Positions 21,633-34,246 of a stretch of DNA of 64,000 bases are shown here, one piece after another. The position numbers and the translations under genes were made by a program. Positions within the stretch are counted from its first letter, which is position 1. Every line of letters begins with the position of its first letter. Source of the stretch: Spirodela intermedia (taxonomy: Eukaryota; Streptophyta; Magnoliopsida; Alismatales; Araceae); assembly GCA_902729315.2 (NCBI GenBank), contig LR746276.1, positions 436,501 to 500,500 on the forward strand, written 5' to 3'. The notes beneath the pieces are model-generated. The model did no database searches, was not told the DNA's origin, and worked only from the letters and a program-made list of their open reading frames with translations.

Positions 21633-23799
21633 ATGGGGCTCCAGGTATCAGATTATTATTTTTTTTTTCTTTTCCAGAAGATCATCTCAGGTTTCTTTCG
21701 ATCTCTGCGGTGCCAATGATGCTCTGGATCACGGCCGCTGAATCGACGCGAGCGTGATTCGGCACTGGATCTGATGTCCGACTGTCGTGCGTGCTCTTTG
21801 GAGATTTTTGCGAGTCTCCGGACATCGTGTGTTCGTTCGTGTTTTCCCGATCGGAACTTATTGATCTGCATTCGGAAATGATGGACGACCGATGTAAGTC
21901 TCGGTTTCTCGAGTCTCTGGATACACAAGATCGGCGAATCAGGTCGTTTTGCCCCGTGTGATCGATTTTTTTCTCTTGATCTTGGGATTCGATGTGTATC
22001 CGAACGAAGGAATGGTTCCGCTGCTTGGGGCTTCTGCGTCTGCCTCGACTCGATATATGAGTTGGTTCTTATTCTTTTTTCACTGCCCCAGAAAATTTCC
22101 GCTATATGAGATTCGATCCGTCCAGTGTGTGCTCAAGGCATCCTTCCATTTCATGGATGATATCGTTTACTTTATAAGCGATTGATTCTTCTCATGGCGG
22201 CCCATGCGGGGTGTCAGTTCCTCGAAATCGTAAGCTTATATTACGTATCGTTTGCTTACTCTCCCACGCACCGTAGAAAATCTCCCCATCTTCCCTCCTA
22301 TGTCTCTTATTTTCCGCGTATACGTACGTCGACGCATGTTTCTCACGTCATAGATGAAAATGATGAAGATCTTCCCCTCGGAAGAGTATCATTTGTTGAT
22401 GATTATATCATCAATCCACGGGAACCTTCTTTGTGTCTTCTCATAAGCCCTCTTGGACCCTCTGGACCTTTGTCCATTGCAGGAAGAGTTCGAGGAGTTC
22501 GCTGCCAAGGCTAAGACTCTCCCTGAGACTACCACAAACGAGAGCAAACTTATCCTCTACGGTCTCTTCAAGCAGGCAACTGTTGGTCCCGTGAATACTT
22601 GTAATTACTCTTCCCCCTTCTTTTTCAGAATCGTATATGATCCATCTCTGTCGCATGCGCATCGCATTGACCTGACTTCTGCCTGTTTGAATTGTCATGG
22701 AATAAATCTCACATGCACATGCCCTTGGATCCATCTCACTTCATTTTCTGAACCCACTATCAAGAGACATTCATTTATTTGTTGCCTGCTGGCATCTCTG
22801 AGCATTAAGTATTGTGCAAGCCATCGTCGGCTTGCTCTTCCCAAGACACAACGCGGTTCTGTCACGCCTTCTTCTTAGTCTGAAAATGATGCATAAATAA
22901 ATCGTTATATTTTAAAAAAACATATCAATAGTTTTATATATTTTGGTGTTTTGCCCATAATCATTATATTAATATTTTAATACAACCGAAAAAAATATCC
23001 ATTTTATTTGTGTTATATCTCAGTGTATGAATATGCTCTTATCTGTCAAATATTAAAGAACAATTGGTTTATAATTATTATCATTTAAAAAATTGACTCC
23101 AATATTTTAAAATTTTAATTAAATAACATATTAATTTCTTCCCTAATTTCATTGCCCTATGCATAATATGCATTTTATCTGGTCACCTCACTTTGGGAGA
23201 AGGAGAGGAGGCCCATTGTGAGGGAGAGCCGGACCGGTTTGGGCCGGTTTGGGCCGGGCATGTATTTTCTCAGGGTACCAATTTCTTGGCCCACATCTGA
23301 AAAAAGCGGGGGGGGGGGGCTTGGGGATGAATGATGAATAAATACTCCATTTAATTCGGCTTACGGAATCTGCCACAATTCATTTATTCTTTCATAATGG
23401 TTCCAACTTTCGAGGAGAAAGACAGAACCCTGGAAACAGAACTGCCATCGTAATCGCCTCTCGCTCTTTCGTTGGGTTCAATCCTCTTTTTTTTATTATT
23501 TTTTACTTCTTCTTTTTTTTTCACTGAGAAAACGTCCCGGATTCTGCTCAAGCTTTGTATTCCTGCTGCAGCCCGCCCTGGCATCTTCAACCAGAGGGAC
23601 AGAGCCAAGTGGGACGCCTGGAAGGCTGTTGAAGGTCCGCTCTCTCGCTCTATCTCTTTGACTGAGGGACCGTGTGAGTTGATGATAGCTCAGCTGACTG
23701 TGGGCACGGTCTGCAGGGAAATCCAAGGAGGAAGCCATGAACGACTACATCACCAAGGTTAAGCAGCTCCTGGAGGAAGCTGCCGCCGCCGCCGCCTGA
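21633..23799 (+). CDS. ACBP6: 10-kDa acyl-CoA-binding protein
   Basis: Four exons, 21633-21644 (only MGLQ), 22483-22600, 23572-23634 and 23717-23799, give 91 residues. The ACBP domain spans nearly the whole protein: EEFEEFAAKAKTLPE, LILYGLFKQATVGPVNT with the conserved Tyr and Lys of the acyl-CoA site, RPGIFNQRDRAKWDAW, and EEAMNDYITKVKQLLEE. The tail is six alanines. Arabidopsis ACBP6 is 92 residues, cytosolic, binds long-chain acyl-CoA and phosphatidylcholine and is tied to cold tolerance. There is no signal peptide or ankyrin/kelch region, so it belongs to the small class I. The four-codon first exon with an 838-bp intron is unusual but keeps phase at every junction. Confidence 0.94.
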
Positions 23800-24249
23800 G
23801 CGACCGCCATTGGGGGGGTACCGCCGCCGGAAGGCCTACCCTGAGTATGTGCCGTTGCTCCTATTCGCTGAAATCTGGGACATCTCCCCCGTTATTTCTA
23901 CTATCCTAAGACATCTAATTTGCCACTTTCACCCACTACCCACGCTTATCCGCAGTGAAACTCTCAGGAGAGAGAGAGAGAGAGAGAGAGACACCTGACT
24001 GCACAACCCTGTGCACTAGGGGAATCCAACCTACGGCGGGATATGTTGTCCCTCCTGTCCTCGGAAGCCTTTTCACTGAGAGTCTGTACGTCCTCCCCTC
24101 CTCTAAATCACTTTTTCTTTTTTAAAGGGTGAGAAAAGGCAGACCTGACTGCAACGAGACGTTTCCGGCATGTGGGAAGGCGGAAGCAGATCAGACAAAA
24201 AATATTGGAGGCGGTAGTAGCAGTGAACATAGATTAAGGAACCTATCAG
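23800..24249. other. Spacer between convergent ACBP and coiled-coil genes
   Basis: 450 bp between two stop codons of convergent genes, holding both 3' UTRs and a short (AG)n run near 23970-23990. No gene seen. Confidence 0.7.
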
Positions 24250-25934
24250 TCAGACCACAGGGTATCTAGATATACAGTAATCCTTCACACGGGAGACGCC
24301 ATTTCTGGCGAGAATACCTTCCAGGTCACCCATGATCCTCGCCAGCCAGACCTCCAAGCTCCTCTGGATCTCCTTGAAGTTGGTCCTGATCGAGTCCATG
24401 GACTTGCGCGTGCTGAGCTTACCCTGGCCGGAGAACTCCTCCGCTCCCGATCCCCTGGCCGTCTCCGTCTGCAGCGCCGTCAGCTTCTGCCTCGTCTCCG
24501 CCGCGCGCTGCTGGAGGTGGAACACCTCCAGCAGGAACTCCGTCTGCCTCTGGGTCCGGAACTCTTGCCCCAGGGTCGGCTCCCCTGGGTCGCTCACTTG
24601 CTGGGCAATGGGCCAGAGAGCCGCTTAGAAGAAGACATTGGACCATCTCTGAAGAAATTCACGCGAATTCGACTAGATACGCCATGCTCACCATTCTTCT
24701 GCACAGGTCATCGACCTTTGCGGCAAGTGACTGGTATCTCTTAGCTTGCTTCCTCATCGACGACGGAATCTTAGACGCGTCCCCGCTCGAGAGCTGCTCC
24801 AAGTTGGCGAGTTCCCGTTCTAGCAACTTGAGCTTGGCGGAGACGCCGGTCGATTCGCTGTCCACCTTCCACGGAGACTCCCTTCTGAAAACAGAGGGAA
24901 ATTGGTTTCCATTCGGTGACTGCGCCTCTTGAGAAAACCCCCCCACCCACCACACCACTTCCTCGACTGTTACCTCGCCACGAAAGTCTTCGGGGAATAG
25001 AGCGATCCGAGGGACTCGTAGTGGAAATCCTGAGAGAAGAAGAGAAGAATACGCGAGAACAGCTGATCAGGAATCGATGGAGTCACAGGAGAGGAAGGGA
25101 AGGGGGAGGGGGGAGACCACGAACCTGATAACAGTTGGATCGCTCTGTCCACGTTTTCGATGCCGATGACAGGAGGTCACTGGTGAATCCGTGGTGCTCA
25201 GAGTACAAGCCCGATGCTTCTTCGAAATTGCCACTCTTCTCATAGAAGCAGACATCCGGGACGGGATTCCGGCCCTCCGAGGTCCTGCTCTTTCCCATTG
25301 TCGAGAACTCTGAAGGATGATAGCTTCCGAGACCTCCGCGGCTGTCCTCAAAGTTCCTGCCGAAGTCGCCTCCGACTTCGTTCCCGTACGCTCCGATCTC
25401 CACCTCCTTCTCGGCGAAGTCCTCCTCTCCGCATCCGTCCTCCACCTTCCGCGACATGAAGTCGATAACCTCGTCCCGCTCGCCAACCTCCCTCCGTAGC
25501 CGGTCCGCTTCCGCTCGGAGCTCCGCCTCCGAGGCCTCCATCTCCGCCACCTTCTTCCTCAACGCGTCGATCTCCTCCGACGCGCTCTCGATCTGCGCCA
25601 CCAGACGCATCTCCTCCTGCTGCCACGCGTTCCGGTGGCTGGCGAAGATCTCCACAACGCGCGCGTTGGCCTTGGAGTCCTCCTGTCGGCGCGAGCGCAT
25701 CTGCCGGAGCTGCTCCTCGGCCTGCAGAAGCTTCATGGACAGCGCCCTGTTGCGCGCCTGCAAGCTGGGAAGGTGGGAGATGGCCGCCCGCGGAAGAAGC
25801 CCTAGAAAGACGGCGAAGCTGACGCCGATGTACGCCGAGAGGAGCTTCTCCGGCGACTCCGCCGCCGTCGAGGCCACCAGTATCCCGGGAGGCTGCTCCG
25901 CTGCTTCCTTCTCCGCAACTACCGCCGCCGCCAT
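24250..25934 (-). CDS. Plant coiled-coil protein of unknown function
   Basis: Four exons, 25125-25934, 24974-25029, 24692-24884 and 24250-24600, give 469 residues starting MAAAVVAEKEAAEQ. Residues about 28-50 (LLSAYIGVSFAVFLGLLPRA) are a hydrophobic, probably membrane-anchoring segment. A long heptad-rich coiled coil follows (about 58-170, with ARNRALSMKLLQAEEQLRQM and IESASEEIDALRKKVAEMEA), then an acidic, glycine-rich linker and a conserved-looking C-terminal helical domain (KLKLLERELANLEQL; RTNFKEIQRSLEVWLARIMG; ending SRVKDYCISRYPVV). The architecture resembles plant proteins loosely annotated as myosin-heavy-chain-related or CHUP1-like, but I cannot assign a named family. All junctions are GT-AG and in frame. 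Confidence 0.82.
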
Positions 25935-26277
25935 TACCGCGAAATTCGCAGACCCTCAGAAGCACAAGGGCCCGAGCGGATGAGGAGGGGAAAGAAGTGG
26001 GTGTGACTCCTGTATTTGGCTTTTCTTACAGGGCCCACTTTCACCTGATTATCTCCTAAATGCCCTTGCACGCTTACCGAGATATAACCTCCCCCACTGC
26101 CGCCCATTTTAGGGACCGCGCGGGGTATTTACGTCAACGTCTTGATTCCTCCGGCTCCCCGGCGGGACATGCCGATCATTTAAACCATTTCTTTCAGCCG
26201 GCCCGAGTCGCGAATAGCCGTTGGCGGCGCGCCACGTGACGTGAATTACTATTCGCCCCTGGCTTATTTACTTCAGG

Positions 26278-26286
26278 TATAAAAAG
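26278..26286 (+). promoter_or_regulatory. TATA-box-like element with nearby G-box
   Basis: TATAAAAAG about 40 bp after CACGTGACGT. It would fit a plus-strand promoter, but no protein-coding gene can be supported downstream. Confidence 0.35.
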
Positions 26287-28424
26287 ATTTAAGCTCATTG
26301 CAAAACAGAATTATTCCCCTCATTATTTCTGACCTGCCCCTTCTTCCTCCTTCCGCGGGAGCTTCTTCTTCTTCTTCATTTTCTCTGAACTTCTCCTCCG
26401 TCGCCGCTCTGAGCTCCCCCTCCACTCAATATCCTCCGGCTTCCTCGTCCTCTCGGCCCCTTGGAATCAGAGGAATCAACTCGCCTGGTCAACCGGCCAC
26501 GCGGTGGGCCCTTCGGCTGCGCGCCGCACGAAGCCGCTGCAAGTCCCCAAGCGCAGACCGACGACAGAGGCGGGGCGTTTCCCCGCCGCCCAAGGTCCGC
26601 CGGCGGAGCTCCGACTATCGGCGGCGGCGGCGGAGGAGGAGGAGGACTGTACTAGACGTACTCCACTCTTCGGCAAACGTCGCCTCACCGGAAGTCGACG
26701 AGGAGGGTAACAGTTTCCCACAGAATGCGAGAGGTGGGAGTGGTTTGTCGCCTCCTCGGAGTGGCCATATTGTGAATAAATTGATCATTGAGGACAAATA
26801 CTTAGAGGATGGGGCTCGAGGCTAGAGGGGCTTTAAATGTGGGGCCAATCAGAGCGCCATGGCCTGCCGCCCTCGACAGATTAATTACGGGCTCGGCCCG
26901 CGGCTCGGGCATTTAAGGAGCCGGAGGGGAGGGTGGTGACCTTATTCAATGATCTAAATACCCTCATTTTGGTTCATTATTTACGGTCTATTTTCCTTTT
27001 TCGGATCGTACGGCGAGGGATGCGCCACCCAGTGGTCCCCTCTCGGTATCGGCCCGTGATCGCTATCATTGCACTGCACTGCACCCACGATCTATCCACG
27101 TCCGTCGGCGGTGGGCGGGAACGGGAGAAAGCGAGGGATGCTCAGTGGCTATCTGTTCGAATGGGGCCCGGGGAAGATGTGGGCCCGGAGACAGTTAGTT
27201 GACCAAGTGGGGTTTGATTTTTCCGGGCTCGTCGTCGGTTGTCGTCTTCCAGGTCTTCCCCCTGCCCGGTGCCGATCGGACGATCCCGTCGGCGGCCCGC
27301 ACGCAGAGCGTTAATCCTGGTCGTCCGTCTTCGATCAAGAGCTTTCTGACGGGAGGGGCCACTGGGGGCCTGGGAGGGTCACGTGGGGCAGGCGAGGGGA
27401 CCGATGGCGGTGAAATCATAGCGGAGCCGGCGAAGCTGCTCCTGGCCCTACGCCTACGCCTCCGCCGGGGCCCGGCGGCGGCGCCCGTTCGTGTGGAACA
27501 GCGGCGGCCGGAGCACAGACGCGGCCGCCACTCATTGAGGGTTCGGTCCGTCCATTGGGCCGTCAATTGGGTTCATCAAGTTTTCGTCGGGGTCAGCTAC
27601 ATTTATCAGCCTATTTATTTGACTGAAGAGCTGGACAAATCCGTTGACTTTTGATCACATAGAATAGCATATCACAAGTACAAAAGATAAAGCCAACAGA
27701 AGATAGTCTTGTTAGAGTGATGGGAACCTAGAGAGTAGAGGGCATTGGTATTCGAGGAGGAGATGCCGTTGACTTTGACCTCATGGGCTGTATTAAGCAA
27801 TTGATGTTTATAATCTCTATTGACTTTGAGCATCTCACAAATGTCCTTGAATTGTTTGGCCCTTGATGTGCTCATCGATGGTGATTCTAACTTTCACCTC
27901 TCCCCCATTTCTGATTGATAATTCCTCTTCTCACATGTGAATTTCATAAGTTGTCACGTCTAATGAAGCCATAAATCAATCAATACGTTGAATTGGTCTT
28001 TTTTATGAGTTAAAATAAAAAATCAATTCGGTGCTCACACAACATGAGTACTTTCTATTATAATATTATAGTACATTATTTTTCTATAGGTTTCAATCCC
28101 AAACATACTAGATACGTTATTTTAAATTATGTAGTCATTAAGGAGTGACGTGACTTAGTCGTTGTATAGTAAATCATATAAATTTAAATTTTATAAAATT
28201 AGAAAATATAAATTTTCAAATATTTAAAAATATTTATAAATAAATATATCAATTATAATTCAATAAACTTCCAAAAATAGCAATAATTTTTCAAGTCAAT
28301 CACAAGGATGTAATATAATATTGGGTAATTATTTAGAATTCTTCTTAAGGAATACTATTTTTTAAAATTTTTATACTAAGAAATGAAAATAACATATATT
28401 TAAATTTTTAAAAAAAGAAATAAG

Positions 28425-28463
28425 GGTGCTGATGTCATCAGATGTCAAGATGACATCAGCACC
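28425..28463. repeat. Perfect hairpin, 15-bp arms with 9-nt loop
   Basis: The arm GGTGCTGATGTCATC at 28425-28439 is exactly complementary to 28449-28463. It lies in AT-rich spacer and may be the remnant of a small inverted-repeat element. Confidence 0.9.
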
Positions 28464-29299
28464 TAGCGAATGAGAATCGGGCAAAAATAAAGTTTCACTT
28501 GGTGATTCTTATGTAAGTGATTATAGATGATTTAATTGATTAAATTAAGATGTGTAAAATCTAAAAGAATCGTAATAAAATAAAGTATATCTTGGTAAAT
28601 TTAAATCACACAAATTATCATTAAATAAAATAAAAAGTAAGTTAAAAGTAGAAAAATAGAGTTCTAGTGTCACGGCGGCTATACATCGATAATATACTAG
28701 AATCTTAAGTATTTTGAAGGATTGTTGTGGAGTGTCTATGACCTCATAGGCTCTCTTTAGACAAAGATGACGTGGATAATTTCTAGATCTCTTTATGAAG
28801 TTTAGAGATCAATGAAATGGGTGGTCGAATCGTCTTCGGTAATTGTCACTCGGTGGAGTAGAAGAATGACGACTTTGTGACTCTTTAACGACTGTCACTT
28901 GATGGAGAAGAACTGGACGGAAGTGGGGCACATGTCAAAGAGCTTTATCTTCAGGTTTGCGCAGCAAGAGGAAGCTCTTTATCACATCCGATATGTTCTC
29001 AAGAGGTGGCGACTCGTCTCTCAGCATATCGTCCTCTTCTCAACGATGGCTTGTTCATTGATCAATTGGAGATGCTTTACTTGAGGGATTTGCGATCCTT
29101 TTATCATGAATCATTCAACAATTTTAGTAACAATGCTCCCCAAATCACATTAATAAGATTTTCACCAATGATCAAACGATTCTGATTGCTTAATCCTTCA
29201 CCGGTAATTTGCAGAAAAGTCACGATAATCAGATAAAAAATATGAGTTTTGGTTCTGGGAGGATTCGAACCCCTATTGATTGCCTGCCTTTTTTGGGGG

Positions 29300-29560
29300 T
29301 GTGATGCGGGTTTAGTCTCACATCGCTTGTGCACCAAATTTTTGAATGAATATATAACAATGTTACATTTGTAAGTAAGCTTCTTTCCCGCGCATGTATG
29401 ACCATTCTTTGCCCCACAGTCAGCTGGCCACCAGTGATATGGAAGGGGAGTGACGCACACATGCCCTCATTGGTCAAAGTCGCTCGAGCCCCTACTCGCA
29501 GCTACTCCCCGACTGCACTTCCGACCCGCTTGCAGGCCTGACTAGCCGACGGGGCTCCCC
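29300..29560. repeat. Dispersed repeat, copy 1
   Basis: It starts near TTTAGTCTCACATCG and contains GGGAGTGACGCACACATG and CTCGAGCCCCTACTCG. A diverged copy with the same order of landmarks is at about 56250-56530. This probably belongs to a retroelement or TRIM-like family; classification is uncertain. Confidence 0.5.
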
Positions 29561-30824
29561 TATTTTACTATATTTTTATTTTTATTTCTTTTTATTCATT
29601 TTTCTCAAAAATAAGACTATAAAATTATATAAATTCGTATAAATTCACATAATTATCTAAAAATTCACATTAATCAACTAAAAACTACTTTTTATATTTT
29701 AACAAAAATAAAAGTCTATTTATTATGAATTAATATTAAAATAATATTATTTATAAATTATTAACTCATGATAATGAAGACTTATTATGGAGCAATTACT
29801 ATATTAGATCCTAGGTGGGTCGATTGTGAAGAGATGATCTTATGAAGAATATTAATATCAACTAAGGGTTCATGCATATGAAAAGGTAATCTCAACATAT
29901 GCAAGGTTGTATATGAGGAAACCTTGCCATTGTGATGATACCATGCACAATACACAACATAGTATGTTGAAGGCATAGTCAATATGTGTATGTGAGACAC
30001 TACCATATTAGATTAAGACTCAAGACAGACTAGCTGTGAAACTAAATGGAGCAAGAGATGAGTGCAAGTACTTGGGACATGTGTAATGTGCAGAGCCATA
30101 CTTGTCACTACTTGCTACCTGCTCTGACTCTCTTGGTCACACTCTACTGATGGTAGAAGCTTTCTAACAATGTTAATTAAGTGAACATTACATAGTCAAG
30201 GATGAGATATTAGCTATCATACTCCATATGCCAACACATGATTGAATACAACGTTGACCACAACTTCCAAAAGTTATCATCGTTGGTTCGAGCTCTCTTA
30301 GGCACTTCAACCTACTCGCTTGGGATTAGGAGGACACTCCTCCATAGTTGCACAACAAATGTACAACGCATAGCTCTATCTATACACTCATAATTGCAAA
30401 GTTCGTCATTATCCTTTTTTAAATGGGTTTTTTAATTTATTTTTGCATTCAATTAGGCGGCCCTAGTTTACTTATTTCTTGAGATATATTTTCATAATAT
30501 TGGTTATTAACATCTAGCTGCGTCATTGGGGCACTAGGTTAAGATATTTGATTGACTGTTTTAAGGTTAATGAAGAGTGAAGAAGAGTAAACAGGTTCTT
30601 CGTCATGCACCAACTGTTACTTGCATTGCATTTCTACACGTTTCCATATTACAGTGGACATCTACTCACAATACGATATGAAGTCTCTTGATTGTATCAT
30701 TTTCTTGGAAATAAAAGAGTAAAAACATGGCATATATTTGATCTACGAAACTTCTAGACGAATTTGTTAGAGATCACGTACCCCAGACGTCATATTTATT
30801 ACTGCACCTTGCTGTATCATCTTA

Positions 30825-32317
30825 TCACGCGGAAGCGACGCCGACGTCTGTGCGGGCACGGCGGGGGACCCAGAGGAGGTCGCCTTCCTGGAGTAGGTGG
30901 CACACGGTGGCGCCGCCGGGCTTCTCGTTCAGCACCACCAGCATTTTGTTCGCGGGATCCCACGTCGAGGTGTCGGCGTGGCACATGGCGGCCGCCTCCA
31001 CGTTGGTTCCGTCCTCCCCCAACAGCTGCAACACGTAGGGTTTGCTGGCCGCGATCATGTGGCAGTGGAACACCGTGTAGGCATAGGCCACAGCGTGGCA
31101 AGCCACCGACGCCGTCCCCTGCATCGGCACGGCGGTGGCTGAGGAGATGGTGTATATCTGCCCGAGGACGCGCTTCCCCACCGCCGTCGAGAGGATGCGG
31201 ACATCGCGCGTGCCAAGGGCGGAGGTTGCGAAGTCCACCAGTTCCTCGAGGTGGGTGGCGCAGCGCTTCTTCTCATCGGCGCCCGCCGGCATCTCGCACA
31301 TGCGGAGGTCCTCCTTCATGCGGCCGGCCAGTAGGGAATCCGGCTAGACGGAGAGGAGGTGGAGGATCTCCGAGAATCTTGAGGAGGAGAAGGGGATGGA
31401 CTCCGACACCCTGCTGGGGAGAAAGTAATCATTTGAGAACACCCTGTTCGCCCAGAAGTGTATCTTCGCTCCTTCGTACAGATCCTTCTCCAAGAAAAAG
31501 GATTCGGCCGTAGGGCGGTCGATCAGATCGCCCTTACGGCTAGAAGAATGAGGGGCTGAGGGGATCCTCTTCTCCTGGTTATCGGGGACTCCGTTGAATT
31601 TCTTGGAAGCTCCATAAAAGAATATCGCCGGTATTGACTTCATCTCTTGATGGACGTTTACGCTCTTTGCATTCCCGTCAGGGTGGAGGTGATCTGGGAC
31701 AGCCTTGGGCATGGGCGTGTTGGGCAGCATAGAATTCCAGTATTCCTGATCGACCAACCCTCCATGACTTGGCAGAATTGAGATCTGTATCTGGAGGAAG
31801 ACACGAGAGCTTTAAGATCCAGATAACTTGCGGCAGTAAAACAGTTGATGTTGAAAATTTTGTGAGTGATGATTATTAGACGAACTACGAGCTAAAGCAT
31901 CATTTGAGGACGTAGGTAAACATGATTCTAGGCTTAGTACGATATGTGGTAATTTAGAAGCAAAAGTACGCACGAGAGAAGTCGCCAAGTCGAAGGTATG
32001 ATATCTTCACTCTGAGGGGGTGCAGTATAATGAGATTTTTCTGAAAAAACGGTAGTGTTGGGGGAGAACTATTGCTCGCGTAACACCATACTCGAGCCCC
32101 ATGCAAGAAAATTACAGAACGAAGGAGGCGACGCCAGCCCACGTTAGTTTCTCAACAAAAGACACTGGATATCAGATTGAAAGACACGAGAATAAAAACT
32201 TCACCCCCGAGCTGAATTTCGAGACAGATAATGGGAGAATCTAGTAACGGAGAGGATGAGAGGCAGCTGCCTGATACTCACCGCAGTGAGGAGTACGACC
32301 AGACGCAGACGATCCAT
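30825..32317 (-). pseudogene. BURP-domain (RD22-like) gene interrupted by in-frame TAG
   Basis: Exon 1 (32282-32317, MDRLRLVVLLTA) and exon 2 (30825-31784) join in phase 0 to a 332-codon frame. A signal peptide (about 1-20) precedes EYWNSMLPNTPMPKA, a motif usual before BURP domains. BURP begins at FFLE (108-111), and the C-terminal CH signature is intact: CH-X10-CH-X25-CH-X25-CH. A TAG at 31344-31346 (codon 159) falls inside the BURP domain where relatives have a sense codon before PDS; the same frame continues for 173 codons. BURP proteins are secreted cell-wall proteins, often stress- or ABA-responsive. Everything else is preserved, so this is either a recent null allele or a sequence error. 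An isolated downstream ATG (31319) would give only a BURP C-terminal piece. Confidence 0.8.
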
Positions 32318-32402
32318 CGGGCTGATTGCCGGAGACGTCCCTTGAAGACGGCGAGAGGACAACTCTAGTAGAGTTGGAGAGAACGGAGGTGAAGGTGTTG
32401 GG

Positions 32403-32410
32403 TATTTATA
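32403..32410 (-). promoter_or_regulatory. TATA box of the BURP gene
   Basis: TATAAATA read on the minus strand, 86-93 bp upstream of the predicted start codon, a normal distance for a plant TATA box with a short leader. Confidence 0.65.
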
Positions 32411-34170
32411 AACGAGGAAGGAGGTCGAGTGGAGATGTCGGCCGGCTTATACACAGCGGGAGAAGAGAGATAAATCAATGCACGTGTTAGGATTTCACAC
32501 TTTAAGCCACCGGTTTGGAGAGAAGAGGAGAAGTGATACAAGGAGATATTTGACGTACAGTTGTATCTTCTTCTCATCTTCATTACTATCAGATGTCGAC
32601 AGTATCCCGCCCCCTCAGGATACGTGGAATTTTCAAATGCATGCTGATTAGTTTCTTCGCTTCTGACGGGCGTGCTTTGACCGATTGGGACGCTGCCGTC
32701 GAGATGTCGTTTTCCTCGTCCTCAAAAGTGTATTCGGAGATGAGTCGGAGGGTTGCCCAGCTTGACCAGAGTCAGTCGGCTGCACGATGATACAAAATTT
32801 CGTTCTAGTGGAAGTGGAGTTTGCCACTCTATTTAGACGTCGGCGGCATTATTGGAGAATATATTGGCCTGTGGCCGAGGGCCGTCGGCAGGCCTGGGCC
32901 GTGCTAAGTAGCTCGATTACAGGCTGTTTCCCTGGTCGGAGATGGGGGAAGCGGTCATCGCCGCCCGGCGAAAACCCGCATTCCTTTAGTCGAACCACTA
33001 GATTATTATTTGCGGAACACTTAATCCACTAAAATTAACGGACAATGTGTGCCCTGGGTGTAAAACAGAATCAAACGGCGTTGGACGCTACCATCAACTG
33101 ACGATTGCCCAGGAAGATCTGTAGAGAAAGGTAGGAAGGTGGTAGCTGAGGTATAAACGCGGCCGCAGGGGACCCCCGTCGAGAAGCTACAGTGGCGTAC
33201 TGATTGCGCTGCAATCGCTGTGCGCGGACAGTGCCCAGAAGACCTCCGCCAGTGTGAGATTGTCAAAACCCAGGAGACTTTGTGCTTTGACATTGGGAGC
33301 TAATGCAAAGTCTCTGGGTGAAAACCTAATTTGTTTTGCGTTGAATAACTCTACGCGGCTCCTGCGAAGGGACTTCAGCGGGCACGTTTACCGTCTTTCT
33401 GTGTCAGGAGCGGTGCATCGCCGAGAAGTCTTCGCGCCGCGAGATGGCCATCTGGCGTACGGTTTACCGGTGACGACCTTTGCGCGAATACCGCCTCCTT
33501 ACTTTTCGCCCCGCCGTCGCTCGTGTGGAGATGACCGTCAGCGGCGATGGTGATGGCCCTCAACGACGGGAGACGGTCTGTGACAGGAGGGACTCTTCGC
33601 AGTCTTATTTGGGATGCGAACGACCTGAAGTCGTCAGTACAATAATTGGGCCATGTCCCGATGACGGCGCCTCACGTGGACATACAAAGTGACAGTTGAC
33701 CACGTGGGGGGATGTTGACTTATATTATATATTGATAAAGAGACGATAAATACAACGCCCCTTGAGTGACTTTTGTGTGTTTCCCTGTGAAAAATGGTAG
33801 CATAGCTCAGGGTCAACATTGCGGATGATAGCGCGGCGCTCATGAGCATTGAATTTATGGACTTCTTTGTAAATTGGGCTAAATGGATATTCATACTAGA
33901 AAAAGGTCAATTTGGTATCTAGATTCGGGCCAGTCAAGTCTCGTTGACAATCGGAAGGAGTAATAACTTGCTATTATTCCGCGGGAAAAAGTATTCAGCT
34001 CTGTGGAACTTCTATATGAGACCCTTTTGTAGGATCCCGACAAGGCCACCGCGCCGCCCTAATCTTCCCCAAAGAGGAAACTAAATCGAACTCACAATCT
34101 CTCCGTCAGCTTCCCGACCACCTTGGAAGGAAACCCTTGTGCGGTTGCACAGGCAAGGAACCCTCCGTCC
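32411..34170. other. Intergenic region between BURP and HIPP genes
   Basis: Divergent spacer of moderate GC content. Several open frames overlap on both strands (for example 33254-33553, 33375-33563) without recognisable motifs. I see no gene. Confidence 0.5.
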
Positions 34171-34175
34171 ACTGA

Positions 34176-34182
34176 ATATATA
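34176..34182 (+). promoter_or_regulatory. TATA box of the HIPP gene
   Basis: ATATATA about 65 bp before the start codon at 34247. Confidence 0.45.
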
Positions 34183-34246
34183 CCGACCTTCATCAAGAAA
34201 GCTCGCGTGTTGCTTCCAATCTGGTAACCATTGCGAGGAGGAGCGC

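Larger units (their letters stand above)
25935..30824. other. Long intergenic region without a supported gene
   Basis: The first 1.7 kb is GC-rich. It has a CACGTGACGT (G-box/ACGT) element near 26233-26242 and a TATA-like TATAAAAAG at 26278-26286. The open frame downstream of that (26298-26825) has no ATG until about 26725. A second GC-rich stretch (27200-27600) is open on both strands and matches nothing I know. From 27660 it is AT-rich, with a perfect hairpin near 28440 and a dispersed-repeat copy near 29300-29560. Confidence 0.55.

Noticed and set aside
24916-25983. Several open frames opposite the coiled-coil gene
   Set aside because: Plus-strand frames are Ser/Arg-rich mirror readings of a coiled-coil exon whose minus-strand splicing is fully consistent.
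26298-26825. 175-codon plus-strand open frame, Ser- and Arg-rich
   Set aside because: It begins with TTG and has no ATG until the last third. Composition reflects GC-rich sequence and no family motif is present, so it was not annotated as a gene.
27195-27654. Long open frames on both strands over the same GC-rich block
   Set aside because: Opposite frames open over the same bases are typical of GC-rich non-coding sequence. No known motif in either.
29245-29285. tRNA T-arm-like string (GGATTCGAACCCC) suggesting a tRNA gene
   Set aside because: Only a 3'-half-like fragment is seen. No matching acceptor, D-arm or anticodon arm could be folded, so at most a tRNA-derived scrap.
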